Shown piece after piece: positions 1-7,804 of a stretch of DNA of 11,541 nt. The notes under the pieces are model-generated. The model was not told the origin of the DNA, did no database searches, and was given only the letters and a program-made list of their open reading frames with translations. Position numbers and translations under genes: made by a program. Position 1 is the first letter of the stretch. The number at the start of each line of letters is the position of its first letter. This DNA comes from Spirochaetales bacterium (GTDB taxonomy: Bacteria > Spirochaetota > Spirochaetia > DAHUYW01). The DNA lies in the NCBI GenBank assembly GCA_027306915.1, contig DAHUYW010000063.1, positions 1-11,541 on the forward strand. Reading direction: 5' to 3'.

Positions 1-1
1 C

Positions 2-109
2 GCCTCCTTCGAGGTGGACTTCGACCATTACAGCTCGATCTCGGGCAAGATCGCCGACAATGTCATTAACGAGGCGAAGGCGATCCGCGAGGCGCAGAAG
101 GTCGAGTAG
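2..109 (+). CDS. C-terminal end of an unidentified protein (partial)
   Basis: An open frame enters from the left edge and ends at TAG (107-109), giving 35 residues that begin ASFEVDFDHY and end REAQKVE. The last 20 or so residues (around KIADNVINEAKAIREAQ) are Ala/Lys/Glu-rich and would form an amphipathic helix, a common way for a soluble protein to end. Codon choice is GC-rich at third positions like the recognised genes nearby, which supports real coding. I do not recognise the family from so short a piece. No convincing U-tract terminator follows it. The 261 bases to the next gene hold no other gene I can support, only the promoter described at 312-341. Confidence 0.6.
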   Translation, partial: ASFEVDFDHYSSISGKIADNVINEAKAIREAQKVE

Positions 110-311
110 GCGCGCCCCTTCGCCCGGGGGAATGTTCGACGCTCCGGTTGCTCGCGCCTCGCTCCTTCGCGCTGAAGGCTTCGGACCTCGGCCTCCTGTT
201 TCGTTGCTCACCAGTTCACTGCTTACCTGCTGCACTTCCGCGGCTCAGCAACATCCGTGGTTTGTCTTGTACATGGGAGGCGTGCACGAGATTTCGAAGG
301 GAGAAATTTCG

Positions 312-341
312 TTGCCGATTCCAGCATGACGGTCGTAAAAT
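312..341 (+). promoter_or_regulatory. Probable sigma70-type promoter of the MBL-fold gene
   Basis: TTGCCG (312-317) and TAAAAT (336-341) are separated by 18 bp. They lie about 30 bp upstream of the ATG at 371, giving a short leader that carries the strong AGGAGAGG ribosome binding site at 355-362. The -35 matches four of six consensus positions and the -10 matches five of six. This is pattern reading only. Confidence 0.4.
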
Positions 342-370
342 AGGGGTATTCCCCAGGAGAGGTGTTCCCG

Positions 371-1165
371 ATGAATCGCAATTCTTCGGTTATCATGTTG
401 CTTTTTCTTGTGGTCTTCTGCTTCGGCCCGGCGGAACCTGCACCGAGAGCGGAGCCAATTGCGCCCCGGACCCCGGTAGTGGGCGTCACCCTCACCTACG
501 CCGCGGACCCCGCCGACGTGGAAATCGTTACACCCACCGGCAGGACTGTCTTTGTCGATGTGTACGACGTCGGCAACATGAGCAAGACTCCCACGGCGCA
601 GGATATCCTGCTGACCACCCATTTCCATTCCGACCATTATTGTAAGACACTCTCGGATGCTTTCCCTGGTCGGCGGCTCTTGGCCGAAACCGGAAAGATC
701 GAGCTCCCCGACGTAACCATCACAGGCATCGCGGCCGCTCATAACTCCAATGACCCCATTCTGGATGAAGGCGGCACCGACTATATTTACATCATCCAGT
801 CAGGCGGAGTGCGCATCGTCCATTTCGGCGATCTCGGCCAGGATGCTTTGACAGCCGAACAATTGGCTGTCATCGGGAAGGTGGATGTGGCCATCTCGCA
901 GCTCTCGAACAGCTACAGCGATATGAACGCCGACAACTTGAAAGGTTTCAACCTGATGCAGCAGGTTAGCCCCCGGCTTTTCATTCCAACTCATTCTGAC
1001 AACGACAGCATCAAGATGTCCGTGGAACGCTGGAAAGGATTCTATTCCACCTCGCGGACGATTGCGATTTCGTCGGCAACGCTTCCAGCGGCGAGAAGCG
1101 TCCTCATCCTTGGATCGATGGCTGTTCCCTATGGCAGGCTGTTCAATCTGAGACTCTGGAAGTAG
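371..1165 (+). CDS. Exported metallo-beta-lactamase-fold hydrolase, UlaG-like
   Basis: A 264-residue protein. The N-terminus (MNRNSSV, then a hydrophobic stretch IMLLFLVVFCFG) is a signal sequence; Cys17 could be a relaxed lipobox cysteine, or cleavage could fall near the Ala/Pro-rich stretch at 20-26. The rest is a metallo-beta-lactamase fold: THFHSDH (His84, His86, Asp88, His89) is the HxHxDH metal motif, HFGDLGQ (about 151-157, Asp154) resembles the HxGD element of UlaG-type enzymes, and IPTHSD (His208) supplies a late metal His. A binuclear metal hydrolase acting outside the cytoplasm is therefore likely; the substrate is unknown. A GTG at 362 also opens the frame, but it overlaps the Shine-Dalgarno AGGAGAGG (355-362), which sits 8 nt before ATG 371, so 371 is preferred. 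The gene stands alone, facing the citrate synthase gene, with 91 bp between their stops. Confidence 0.8.
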   Translation: MNRNSSVIMLLFLVVFCFGPAEPAPRAEPIAPRTPVVGVTLTYAADPADVEIVTPTGRTVFVDVYDVGNMSKTPTAQDILLTTHFHSDHYCKTLSDAFPGRRLLAETGKIELPDVTITGIAAAHNSNDPILDEGGTDYIYIIQSGGVRIVHFGDLGQDALTAEQLAVIGKVDVAISQLSNSYSDMNADNLKGFNLMQQVSPRLFIPTHSDNDSIKMSVERWKGFYSTSRTIAISSATLPAARSVLILGSMAVPYGRLFNLRLWK

Positions 1166-1256
1166 CTCCGAGGACGACGAGAGCCGTTTCGTCGGCCCGA
1201 TCCGTGCTCGCCTCCGAAGAGGGGCATGGTGAGTGTCACGGGGCCCGCACCAGGTC

Positions 1257-2609
1257 CTATCGTTCGGCGAGCGACTTATACTTAACTCCCTCCACGACGC
1301 ACTTGTAGGCGGGCCGGATGATGCGGTTGCCGATGAAGATCTCCTCGATCCGATGGGCGCTCCAGCCGGCGATGCGAGAGATCGCAAAGAGCGGCGTGAA
1401 GAGCTCGCGCGGGATGTTGAGCATCTTGTAGACGAAGCCTGAAAAGAAATCGACGTTGGGCGCAATCACCTTCTGGGATTTCTTGACCTCTTCGAACACC
1501 TTCGGCGCCAGCCGCTCGATCAAGAGGTAGAGGTTCATCTCGTCGCTCATCTTCTTCTCGGCGGCAAGCGCTATCGCCTTCTCTTTGAGGAGAATCGCGC
1601 GCGGGTCCGACAGGGTGTAGACTGCGTGGCCCATGCCGTAGACCAGGCCTGCCCTGTCGAAGGCCTGTTTGTTAAGTATCTTTGCGAGATAGTCGCCGAC
1701 CTCCCGCTCGCTCGACCAGTCCTTCACGTTCTGTTTGATGTCGTCCATCATGTCCATGACCTTGATGTTCGCCCCGCCGTGACGGTCCCCTTTGAGCGAG
1801 CCGATTGCGGCCGCGATGGCGGAGTAGGTGTCGGTGGAGGCGGAAGAGACGACGTGAACGGTGAAGGCGGAATTGTTTCCGCCGCCGTGCTCGGCATGGA
1901 GGACGAGACAGAGGTCGAGGAGCTCCGCTTCGAGGGAGCTGTAGGCGCTATCCTGACGAATCATGTAGAGGAAGTTCTCCGCAGTCGAGAGCTCCGCCTT
2001 CGGCGCATGGATGACGAGGCTGTGTTTGTCGATGTAGTGGCGCTTCGCCTGGTAGCTGTAGGCGGTCATCGTGGGCAGCAGCGCGATGAGGTTCAGGCAC
2101 TGGAGGAGGATGTTCGCCATGCTGTAGTCCTCGGGGTTCGGGTCGTAGGAGTAGTAGGCGAGGACGCTCCGGGCGAGCTTGTTCATGATGTTGGGGCTGG
2201 GCGCTTTGAGGATCATGTCTTCGGTGAAATTCTCGGGAAGCCGGCGGCGCCTTCCCAGAAAGTCGGTGAGCTCCGAGAGTGCCCCGGCCGACGGAAGCTC
2301 CCCGAACAGGAGGAGATAGCACGTCTCCTCGAAGCCCGGGCGCCCCTCGGACTGGAAGCCTGCGACTATCTCCTCAACGTCGATTCCGCGGTAGCGAAGC
2401 CGCCCCGGAACGGGAACGGTCTCCCCCTCGTCGATGATGTAGCCGTGGACGTCGCCTACCTCGGTAAGCCCTACGAGGACTCCGGTGCCGTCGGCGTTCC
2501 GCAATCCGCGCTTCACATTGAAGCGCTCGAAGAGCTCCGTATCGATCCTGTTGTTCTCAAGCGCCACCGCAACATACCGGTCGAGAAAGTACTTGTCCGC
2601 CTCTTTCAT
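1257..2609 (-). CDS. gltA: Citrate synthase (citrate/2-methylcitrate synthase family)
   Basis: A 450-residue enzyme condensing acetyl-CoA with oxaloacetate to citrate in the cytoplasm, the entry step of the TCA cycle or of a partial branch towards 2-oxoglutarate and glutamate. The catalytic landmarks are present: KGDRHGGAN (His277), GMGHAVY (His328), NVDFFSGF (Asp387) and the substrate-binding LHAEHGGGN (238 onward) and RIAGWSAHRIEE (412-423) regions. PGRLRYRGIDVEEIV (68-82) is the usual N-terminal signature. At 450 residues with an acidic N-terminal extension it resembles the longer type found in anaerobes rather than the roughly 370-residue short type; 2-methylcitrate activity cannot be excluded. 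ATG 2609 begins 3 nt after the trmB stop, and its ribosome binding site (GAAGGGA) lies inside the last trmB codons, so it is the distal gene of the mfd-trmB operon and probably translationally coupled. Confidence 0.93.
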   Translation of the reverse strand: MKEADKYFLDRYVAVALENNRIDTELFERFNVKRGLRNADGTGVLVGLTEVGDVHGYIIDEGETVPVPGRLRYRGIDVEEIVAGFQSEGRPGFEETCYLLLFGELPSAGALSELTDFLGRRRRLPENFTEDMILKAPSPNIMNKLARSVLAYYSYDPNPEDYSMANILLQCLNLIALLPTMTAYSYQAKRHYIDKHSLVIHAPKAELSTAENFLYMIRQDSAYSSLEAELLDLCLVLHAEHGGGNNSAFTVHVVSSASTDTYSAIAAAIGSLKGDRHGGANIKVMDMMDDIKQNVKDWSSEREVGDYLAKILNKQAFDRAGLVYGMGHAVYTLSDPRAILLKEKAIALAAEKKMSDEMNLYLLIERLAPKVFEEVKKSQKVIAPNVDFFSGFVYKMLNIPRELFTPLFAISRIAGWSAHRIEEIFIGNRIIRPAYKCVVEGVKYKSLAER

Positions 2610-2612
2610 ACG

Positions 2613-3293
2613 CTACACGTCCCTTCGAACGAAATACACCTCTCGAATGAGGTGGTTTTTCCTTTGACCCTTGCGCTCGAAGCTCGTTTCGGGTCTCCAC
2701 TCCTGCCGAGGCGCGTAGCCGTCATAGCGGTTCGCAAGAAGCGCCTCCGAACCGAGCACCGCGAGGATCTTCTCGGCGTAGTCCTCCCAGTCGGTGACGA
2801 CGTAGAGGTAGCCGCCCGGGCGCAACTTCTCCGCGACTATGCGGGCGAAGGAAGGTTGGATGAGCCTGCGCTTATGGTGCCGCTTCTTCGGCCACGGATC
2901 GGGAAAGAAGATGTGGACCCCCGCGAGCGATCTGTCAGCGACCATCGCCGCGAGAACCTCCTGAGCGTCATGGACGACGATCTTCACATTGCACAGCTCG
3001 CGGCGCTCGATCTGCGAGAGGAGCTTCCCCACTCCGGCTTCGAAGACCTCAATCCCGAGAAAACCCTGCGCAGGGTTTTCGGCGGCGATCTGCGCAGTGG
3101 CATCGCCCATGCCGAAGCCTACTTCGACTATCACCTCGCCCCGCCCCGGGAACAACTCCGCGAAATCGAGCGCATCGTCGGAGAAGGGGATGCAGTAGCC
3201 GCCAGACAGGGTCGCAAGGGAACGCCGTTGGAGGGAGGTCATCCTTCCACGGCGCAAGACGTAGCTTCGAATGTCGCGGTTCATCGCGGTCAT
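2613..3293 (-). CDS. trmB: tRNA (guanine-N7-)-methyltransferase TrmB
   Basis: A 226-residue SAM-dependent methyltransferase that makes m7G at position 46 of the tRNA variable loop. VEVGFGMG (56-63) is the SAM-binding motif I, GIEV (80-83) the acidic end of beta-2, FFPDPWPKKRHHKRRL (129-144) the TrmB hallmark with the catalytic Asp and the basic tRNA-binding stretch, TDWEDY (167-172) follows, and TSFERKGQRKNH (203-214) is the conserved C-terminal T-F-E-x-K-G element. Length is normal for the family. Two in-frame ATGs (3293 and 3284) are possible and neither has a strong Shine-Dalgarno; the upstream one is used here. It lies 42 nt downstream of the mfd stop and 3 nt upstream of the citrate synthase ATG. 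The tRNA-Asn encoded in this window has a G in its variable loop (AGGTC), so it could be a substrate; that last point is inference. Confidence 0.95.
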   Translation of the reverse strand: MTAMNRDIRSYVLRRGRMTSLQRRSLATLSGGYCIPFSDDALDFAELFPGRGEVIVEVGFGMGDATAQIAAENPAQGFLGIEVFEAGVGKLLSQIERRELCNVKIVVHDAQEVLAAMVADRSLAGVHIFFPDPWPKKRHHKRRLIQPSFARIVAEKLRPGGYLYVVTDWEDYAEKILAVLGSEALLANRYDGYAPRQEWRPETSFERKGQRKNHLIREVYFVRRDV

Positions 3294-3335
3294 ACTACGA
3301 GAAAATGCCGCTCTTGTCCAAGGGGAAAAGCACAG

Positions 3336-6300
3336 CTACACCAGTGCCGAGAGCCGCTCGCGAAGGAACTCAGACTTGTCGGCGAGGCCGATGGAGCCGG
3401 TCGTCATGACCAGCACGTTGGGGCGGGTGGGAAGGACGCGCACGCTTCCCCCGCTCTCCTGGATCAACCGGACAACCTTGTCGGCGGAAAGCCTGGACAC
3501 CCGGGCAACCTCGATCTCGACCATGCCGTTCTTCTCTTTCAGCGAGGAGATGGAGAGCTTCTTGCAGATGATGCGGATCTCGGCGAGCGAGAGGAGGCTT
3601 AAGACCTGCTCGGGAAGGGGACCGAAACGGTCCTCAAGCTCGTAGTGGACTTGAGCAAGCTCCTCCTCCGTGGTGATCGAGGCGATCTTCTTGTAAACCT
3701 CCATCTTTTCCACCTGCTCGGAGATGTAGCCGTCGGGAATGTAGCCGGAGTATTCGAGCTCGAGATAGACCTCCGGGGGACCCTCCGCCTTTTGATGCGA
3801 CAGCTCCGCAACCGCGTCGTCGAGGATTCGCAGGTACATGTCGAAGCCGACCGAGAGGATGTCGCCGTGCTGCTCGCGGCCGAGGAGATTCCCCGCGCCG
3901 CGCACCTCGAGATCCTTCAGAGCCACCTTGAAGCCGGAGCCGAGCTCGGTGTAGTCGGAGATGATGGAGAGCCTCTTCATCGCAAGCTCGGTGAGGGCGC
4001 GCTCGCCCGGATAGAGGAGATAGGCGTAGGCGACCTTGTTCGAGCGCCCCACCCTTCCGCGGAGCTGATAGAGCTGGGAGATGCCGTACATGTCGGCGCG
4101 ATCGATGAGGATGGTGTTGACGTTCGGGATATCGATCCCGTTCTCGATGATCGTGGTCGCGACGAGGACCTGAAAGGCTCCGTGGATGAAGCGGTGCATG
4201 ATCTCCTCGAGATCATGCGAGCCGAGCTGGCCGTGGGCGGTTTCCACGATGACCTCCGGAACCAGGGTTTGAATGAAGGCCTTCACGTGCTCGAGGGTTT
4301 CTACCCGGTTATGGAGATAGAAAACCTGCCCTCCCCGCTCGATCTCGCGCCGTATCGCCTCCGCGACCACCTCCTCGTCGTACTCCCGGATGAAGGTCTC
4401 GATGGGCCGGCGATTGCTGGGTGGGGTAGCAAGGAGCGACATGTCGCGGATCTTCAGGAGCGACATGTGCAGGGTCCGGGGGATCGGAGTCGCCGAGAGG
4501 GTAAGGCAATCGACGTTGGTCTTCAGCTCTTTCAGGCGCTCCTTGTCGCGTACGCCGAAGCGCTGCTCCTCGTCGACGACGAGGAGCCCGAGGTTCTTGA
4601 AATGGACGTCCTTCTGGAGGATGCGGTGGGTCCCAATCAGGAAGTCGACCTCGCCTGCGGCGACCTGTTTCAGGATGCGCATTTGCTCGACATGGGGCAC
4701 GAAGCGGGAAAGCATCGCGATCCTCACCGGATAGTGCGCGAAGCGCTCGCCTGCGGTCTCGAAATGCTGCTCGGCGAGGATGGTCGTCGGGGCCAGAAAG
4801 GCCACCTGCTTGCCCTCCATCGCAGCCTTGAACGCCGCCCGCAGCGCGACCTCGGTCTTTCCGAAGCCGACGTCGCCGCAGATAAGGCGGTCCATGGGCC
4901 GCGAGGACTCCATGTCGGCCTTGACCTCGTCGACGCAGCGCAGCTGATCCTCGGTCTCCTCGTAGGGGAACTCCGCCTCGAACTGCAGCTGCCAGTCGGT
5001 GTCCCGCGGGAAGGCATAGCCCTGCAGGGTTTTCCGCTTGGCGTAAAGATCGACGAGGCGCTGGGCAAGGTCTTCGACCGACTTGCGCACTCGCTCCTTG
5101 CGGGCCTCCCACGATTTCCCGCCGAGATGATCGAGGTGCGGCGCGTGCCCCTCCTGTCCGATGTAGCGCTGGATCAGGTTTACCTGCTCGATCGGAATGA
5201 AGATCGTCTCCTCTCCCGCATACTCGAGCTGGATGTAGTCGCGCTCGGTACCTGCCGCCTTGATGCGCTCGATCCCCCGGAACCTCCCGATTCCGTAGTT
5301 GACGTGAACGACGAAATCTCCCGGTGAAAGCTCTACAAAGGTGTCGATGGCCTGGCTCTTCGCCTTCTTTACCGAAGCAGGGATGCGCCGCCTGCGGCCG
5401 AAGATCTCGTTCTCCTGGATGACCATCACCTTGAGGTCCGGAAGCGAGAAGCCCGCCGACACGCTTTCGGGGATGATCTCGACGGGGAAGTCCTTTAAAA
5501 GGTAGCCGATGCGCTGGCCCTGGGATTCCGATTCGGAGAAGACGTAGATCGAGTAGCCCGCGTCGATGAGGTTGCGCAGCTCATCCTTCAGGAAGTTGAC
5601 GTTGCCAAAAAAATAGCGGGGTGGGGCGCAGGGGATGGAGATTCGCGCGGTCGAATCGTGTTTGCGGATCGACGGAAAAATGATCCGCCGCGGGTGGCTC
5701 TCGGCGATCTCGCCGAACGAGTGGAGAATCTCCTGGGGAGGGGGCAAGAGCGATCCATCGCCGTTCTTGGAGGCCGCAACGAAAAGATCGGTGTACTCCT
5801 TGCGCAGCACGTCGCTTCCGGTCTCGAGCCGCTCGAGCTCGACGTAGTAGAGCGTCGAATCCGCGGAGAGAAACTCGGTGACAGAGCCGGGTCGATCAAA
5901 GCTTGCGGTGAAGTAGAGCTCCTCGTTCTCGCAGGTTCTCCGCTCCCGCAGCTCTTCAAGAAGGCGCTCTGCCCGATCGCCTAAGGGCTCGGCCGCGCTC
6001 GCAGCGGAACGGACGGGTGCTCCCGCCCGCACGCGGTCGGATCGCGTCTCCGCGCCCTCCGTTTTTCGGGAGAGATAGCCCTCGAGCCCGTCGATGCGCT
6101 CGTCGCTCCAGAGCACCTCGCGCACGGGATAGATGGTTATCGAGTCGGCGCTTCCCGTGGAGGACTGCGAAATGGGATCGAAGTGCTTGATCTCCTCGAC
6201 GGTGTCGAAATCGAAGACGACCCGGGTCGCCTCCTCGGAGGCAGGAGGAAAGAGATCGAGCACCTCGCCTCGCAGCGCAAACTCTCCGCCCACGGTCGCC

Positions 6301-6809
6301 TTGGGGACTCGAAGGTACCCGAAGCTCTGCAGCCGCTCTTCGAGCATCATGGGGTCGAAGGTGTCGCCCTTCGCTATGCGCACAGCGCGGTCATTTAGGA
6401 AGGCGGCGGGCGGCACCGGCGTGAGGAAGCCGCGCAACGAGGTCACGAGAAGAAGCCGCTCGCCCCCGAGAAGGCGCATCAGGTTGGTCATCCGGTCGCC
6501 GTAGACCTGGGCTTGCGGGGAGATAGAGCGGTAGGGAGCGGTTCCCCACCAGGGAAAGAGGCTCACGTTCGGCAGGAAGAGGGAGAGATCGCGGTAGAGC
6601 GCCTCGGCCTCCTGCTCGGTGGGCACCACCACGAGCGAGGTGGCCTTGGTGTAGCGCTCGAGCTCCGCAAGAAGAAGTGGAAGGAAGAGCCCGGTCGGCC
6701 CTTCGATCTCGAGGGGAAAGCGATGCGCCGCCAGGCGCTCGGCGATCGCCTTCAGAGGCTTGTAAGCTCGCAGTCTTTCGGTGATTTTATTTTGGAATAA
6801 TGTTATCAT
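3336..6809 (-). CDS. mfd: Transcription-repair coupling factor Mfd
   Basis: A 1157-residue full-length Mfd, the DNA translocase that removes RNA polymerase stalled at lesions and recruits UvrA. Domains in order: UvrB-homology module (about 1-210, with PTEQEAEALYRDL and GEVLDLFPPAS), linker and middle domain (about 210-480), CarD-like RNA polymerase interaction domain (about 494-555, starting LSPGDFVVHVNYGIGRFRGI), RecG-like SF2 motor with Walker A GDVGFGKT (645-652), the Walker B DEEQ box (746-749), motif III LSATPIPRTL (771-780) and motif VI QLYQLRGRVGRS (912-923), a following translocation module, and the C-terminal UvrA-masking domain (about 1010-1157). Residues 248-276 form a non-conserved polar insert between N-terminal modules. 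ATG 6809 is the only good start, without an obvious Shine-Dalgarno. It is the first gene of mfd-trmB-gltA; a divergent gene starts 41 bp away. Confidence 0.97.
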   Translation of the reverse strand: MITLFQNKITERLRAYKPLKAIAERLAAHRFPLEIEGPTGLFLPLLLAELERYTKATSLVVVPTEQEAEALYRDLSLFLPNVSLFPWWGTAPYRSISPQAQVYGDRMTNLMRLLGGERLLLVTSLRGFLTPVPPAAFLNDRAVRIAKGDTFDPMMLEERLQSFGYLRVPKATVGGEFALRGEVLDLFPPASEEATRVVFDFDTVEEIKHFDPISQSSTGSADSITIYPVREVLWSDERIDGLEGYLSRKTEGAETRSDRVRAGAPVRSAASAAEPLGDRAERLLEELRERRTCENEELYFTASFDRPGSVTEFLSADSTLYYVELERLETGSDVLRKEYTDLFVAASKNGDGSLLPPPQEILHSFGEIAESHPRRIIFPSIRKHDSTARISIPCAPPRYFFGNVNFLKDELRNLIDAGYSIYVFSESESQGQRIGYLLKDFPVEIIPESVSAGFSLPDLKVMVIQENEIFGRRRRIPASVKKAKSQAIDTFVELSPGDFVVHVNYGIGRFRGIERIKAAGTERDYIQLEYAGEETIFIPIEQVNLIQRYIGQEGHAPHLDHLGGKSWEARKERVRKSVEDLAQRLVDLYAKRKTLQGYAFPRDTDWQLQFEAEFPYEETEDQLRCVDEVKADMESSRPMDRLICGDVGFGKTEVALRAAFKAAMEGKQVAFLAPTTILAEQHFETAGERFAHYPVRIAMLSRFVPHVEQMRILKQVAAGEVDFLIGTHRILQKDVHFKNLGLLVVDEEQRFGVRDKERLKELKTNVDCLTLSATPIPRTLHMSLLKIRDMSLLATPPSNRRPIETFIREYDEEVVAEAIRREIERGGQVFYLHNRVETLEHVKAFIQTLVPEVIVETAHGQLGSHDLEEIMHRFIHGAFQVLVATTIIENGIDIPNVNTILIDRADMYGISQLYQLRGRVGRSNKVAYAYLLYPGERALTELAMKRLSIISDYTELGSGFKVALKDLEVRGAGNLLGREQHGDILSVGFDMYLRILDDAVAELSHQKAEGPPEVYLELEYSGYIPDGYISEQVEKMEVYKKIASITTEEELAQVHYELEDRFGPLPEQVLSLLSLAEIRIICKKLSISSLKEKNGMVEIEVARVSRLSADKVVRLIQESGGSVRVLPTRPNVLVMTTGSIGLADKSEFLRERLSALV
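6804..6809 (+). promoter_or_regulatory. Possible -10 element for the divergent exported-protein gene
   Basis: TATCAT matches the -10 consensus at five of six positions. It sits in a conspicuously AT-rich patch (about 6781-6812) and would give a leader of about 35 nt before the TTG start at 6851. No clear -35 box lies 16-18 bp upstream, so this is weak. The hexamer ends on the mfd start codon (6807-6809 on the other strand), so promoter activity on one strand and mfd translation on the other share bases. I could not pick out a convincing mfd promoter in the 41 bp between the genes; it must overlap the start of the divergent coding region. Confidence 0.3.
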
Positions 6810-6850
6810 GCGGATTACCGAAGATAGATACGGAAAATCGGAGAGCCGCC

Positions 6851-7804
6851 TTGAAAAGAATATTGCTGACCGCGCTCTGCCTTGCCGCTCTAGCGATAGG
6901 GGCGCCCCTGGTTATCGCAGCTCCGCAAGGAATCGGTCTGACCATCCGTTTCTACAACCAGCAAATCGTCTATACCGACAGCAAGATCCCCGTCAAGGTG
7001 GAGATCAGCAATGACTCCCCGCAAACCTACACCTTCAAGCTTGCCGACCGAAGGGTCTTCAACCTGGATTTCGACGTGCGGACGCTTACCAACGTGCAGG
7101 TCGATCAAGCGAGTCAATTTATCATACAGAGAAGCTCGAATCAACCGGTATTCTTTCACAATGTAAGCATCGGCCCCGGCGAGCAGTTCGCTTTTATTGA
7201 AGATCTCTCCGATTACGTGAAGTTCACGAATCCCGGCGTCTACGTCGTGCAGGCTCTCTTCTATCCGGACCTCTATACCGGCACCCTCGCCGATGCGAAC
7301 GTCATTCAGTCGAATCAGCTTACCCTCAACGTCAATCCCGGGTCGCTCTCCACCCTCAAAGCCGTCATCAGCGAGGAGACGGGTCGAGTCCTTAAGGAGG
7401 AGGCTCTTCCGCCCGACGAGGTCATCGCCTACATGCTCCATGCCCGGCAGAAGAGCGAGTGGAACAAGTTCTTTCTCTACGTCGACGTGAAGAACCTCAT
7501 GCTGCAGCAACCCGAGATGCAGCGGCGCTATGTCAAAGCCTCGGACCAGGAGCAGCGGAACATGGTCGCCGAGTTCAAGAAGGAGCTTGAGCAGCAGACG
7601 ACCGACTACGACATCCTGATGCTGCCAAGCGACTTTACCGTTCAGAAAACCAGCTATACCCCGACGGAGGCCACCGTCGAAGTGCTCGAGAAGTTCGCCT
7701 ATCCCAACTACACGGAGCTGCGCCAGTATACCTACTATCTACATCGACCCGACCGGATTTGGCTGATGTATAATTACTCGGTCAGGAATCTGGGGACGCA
7801 ATGA
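6851..7804 (+). CDS. Exported protein of unknown function, coupled to PilZ gene
   Basis: A 317-residue protein from TTG 6851. I choose this start because GGAG (6840-6843) is well spaced before it and because MKRILLTALCLAALAIGAPLVIAA is then a textbook signal peptide, with cleavage near Ala23/Ala24; an ATG at 6800 would add 17 polar residues in front and overlap mfd. The mature N-terminal part (about 27-163) is beta-rich with an Ig-like pattern (LTIRFYNQQIVYTDSKIPVK, then PGVYVVQALFY), as in domains that bind or brace other proteins. The C-terminal part (about 190-317) mixes an amphipathic helix (VIAYMLHARQKSEWNKFFLY) with strands ending in RIWLMYNYSV, like an NTF2-type cone, but I cannot assign a named family. 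Its stop overlaps the ATG of the PilZ gene, so the two are almost certainly co-translated. Periplasmic or surface location is inferred. Confidence 0.8.
   Translation: MKRILLTALCLAALAIGAPLVIAAPQGIGLTIRFYNQQIVYTDSKIPVKVEISNDSPQTYTFKLADRRVFNLDFDVRTLTNVQVDQASQFIIQRSSNQPVFFHNVSIGPGEQFAFIEDLSDYVKFTNPGVYVVQALFYPDLYTGTLADANVIQSNQLTLNVNPGSLSTLKAVISEETGRVLKEEALPPDEVIAYMLHARQKSEWNKFFLYVDVKNLMLQQPEMQRRYVKASDQEQRNMVAEFKKELEQQTTDYDILMLPSDFTVQKTSYTPTEATVEVLEKFAYPNYTELRQYTYYLHRPDRIWLMYNYSVRNLGTQ

Noticed and set aside
60..742. Several overlapping 70-165 codon frames at the left edge on both strands
   Set aside because: They overlap the end of the first gene, the intergenic region and the signal-peptide region of the MBL-fold gene in other frames, with Arg/Ser/Pro-rich composition typical of GC-rich shadow frames.
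1175..1194. Shared terminator between the convergent MBL-fold and citrate synthase genes (CGACGA/TCGTCG hairpin, 8-nt loop)
   Set aside because: Only six pairs and no T-tract on either strand; it is not distinguishable from chance in GC-rich sequence.
1626..5327. Very long + strand open frames (658 and 560 codons) antisense to citrate synthase, trmB and mfd
   Set aside because: They are mirror frames of GC-rich genes with certain identity on the other strand, have strongly biased charged composition (runs of Val/Glu/Asp/Arg) and no recognisable domain or ribosome binding site.
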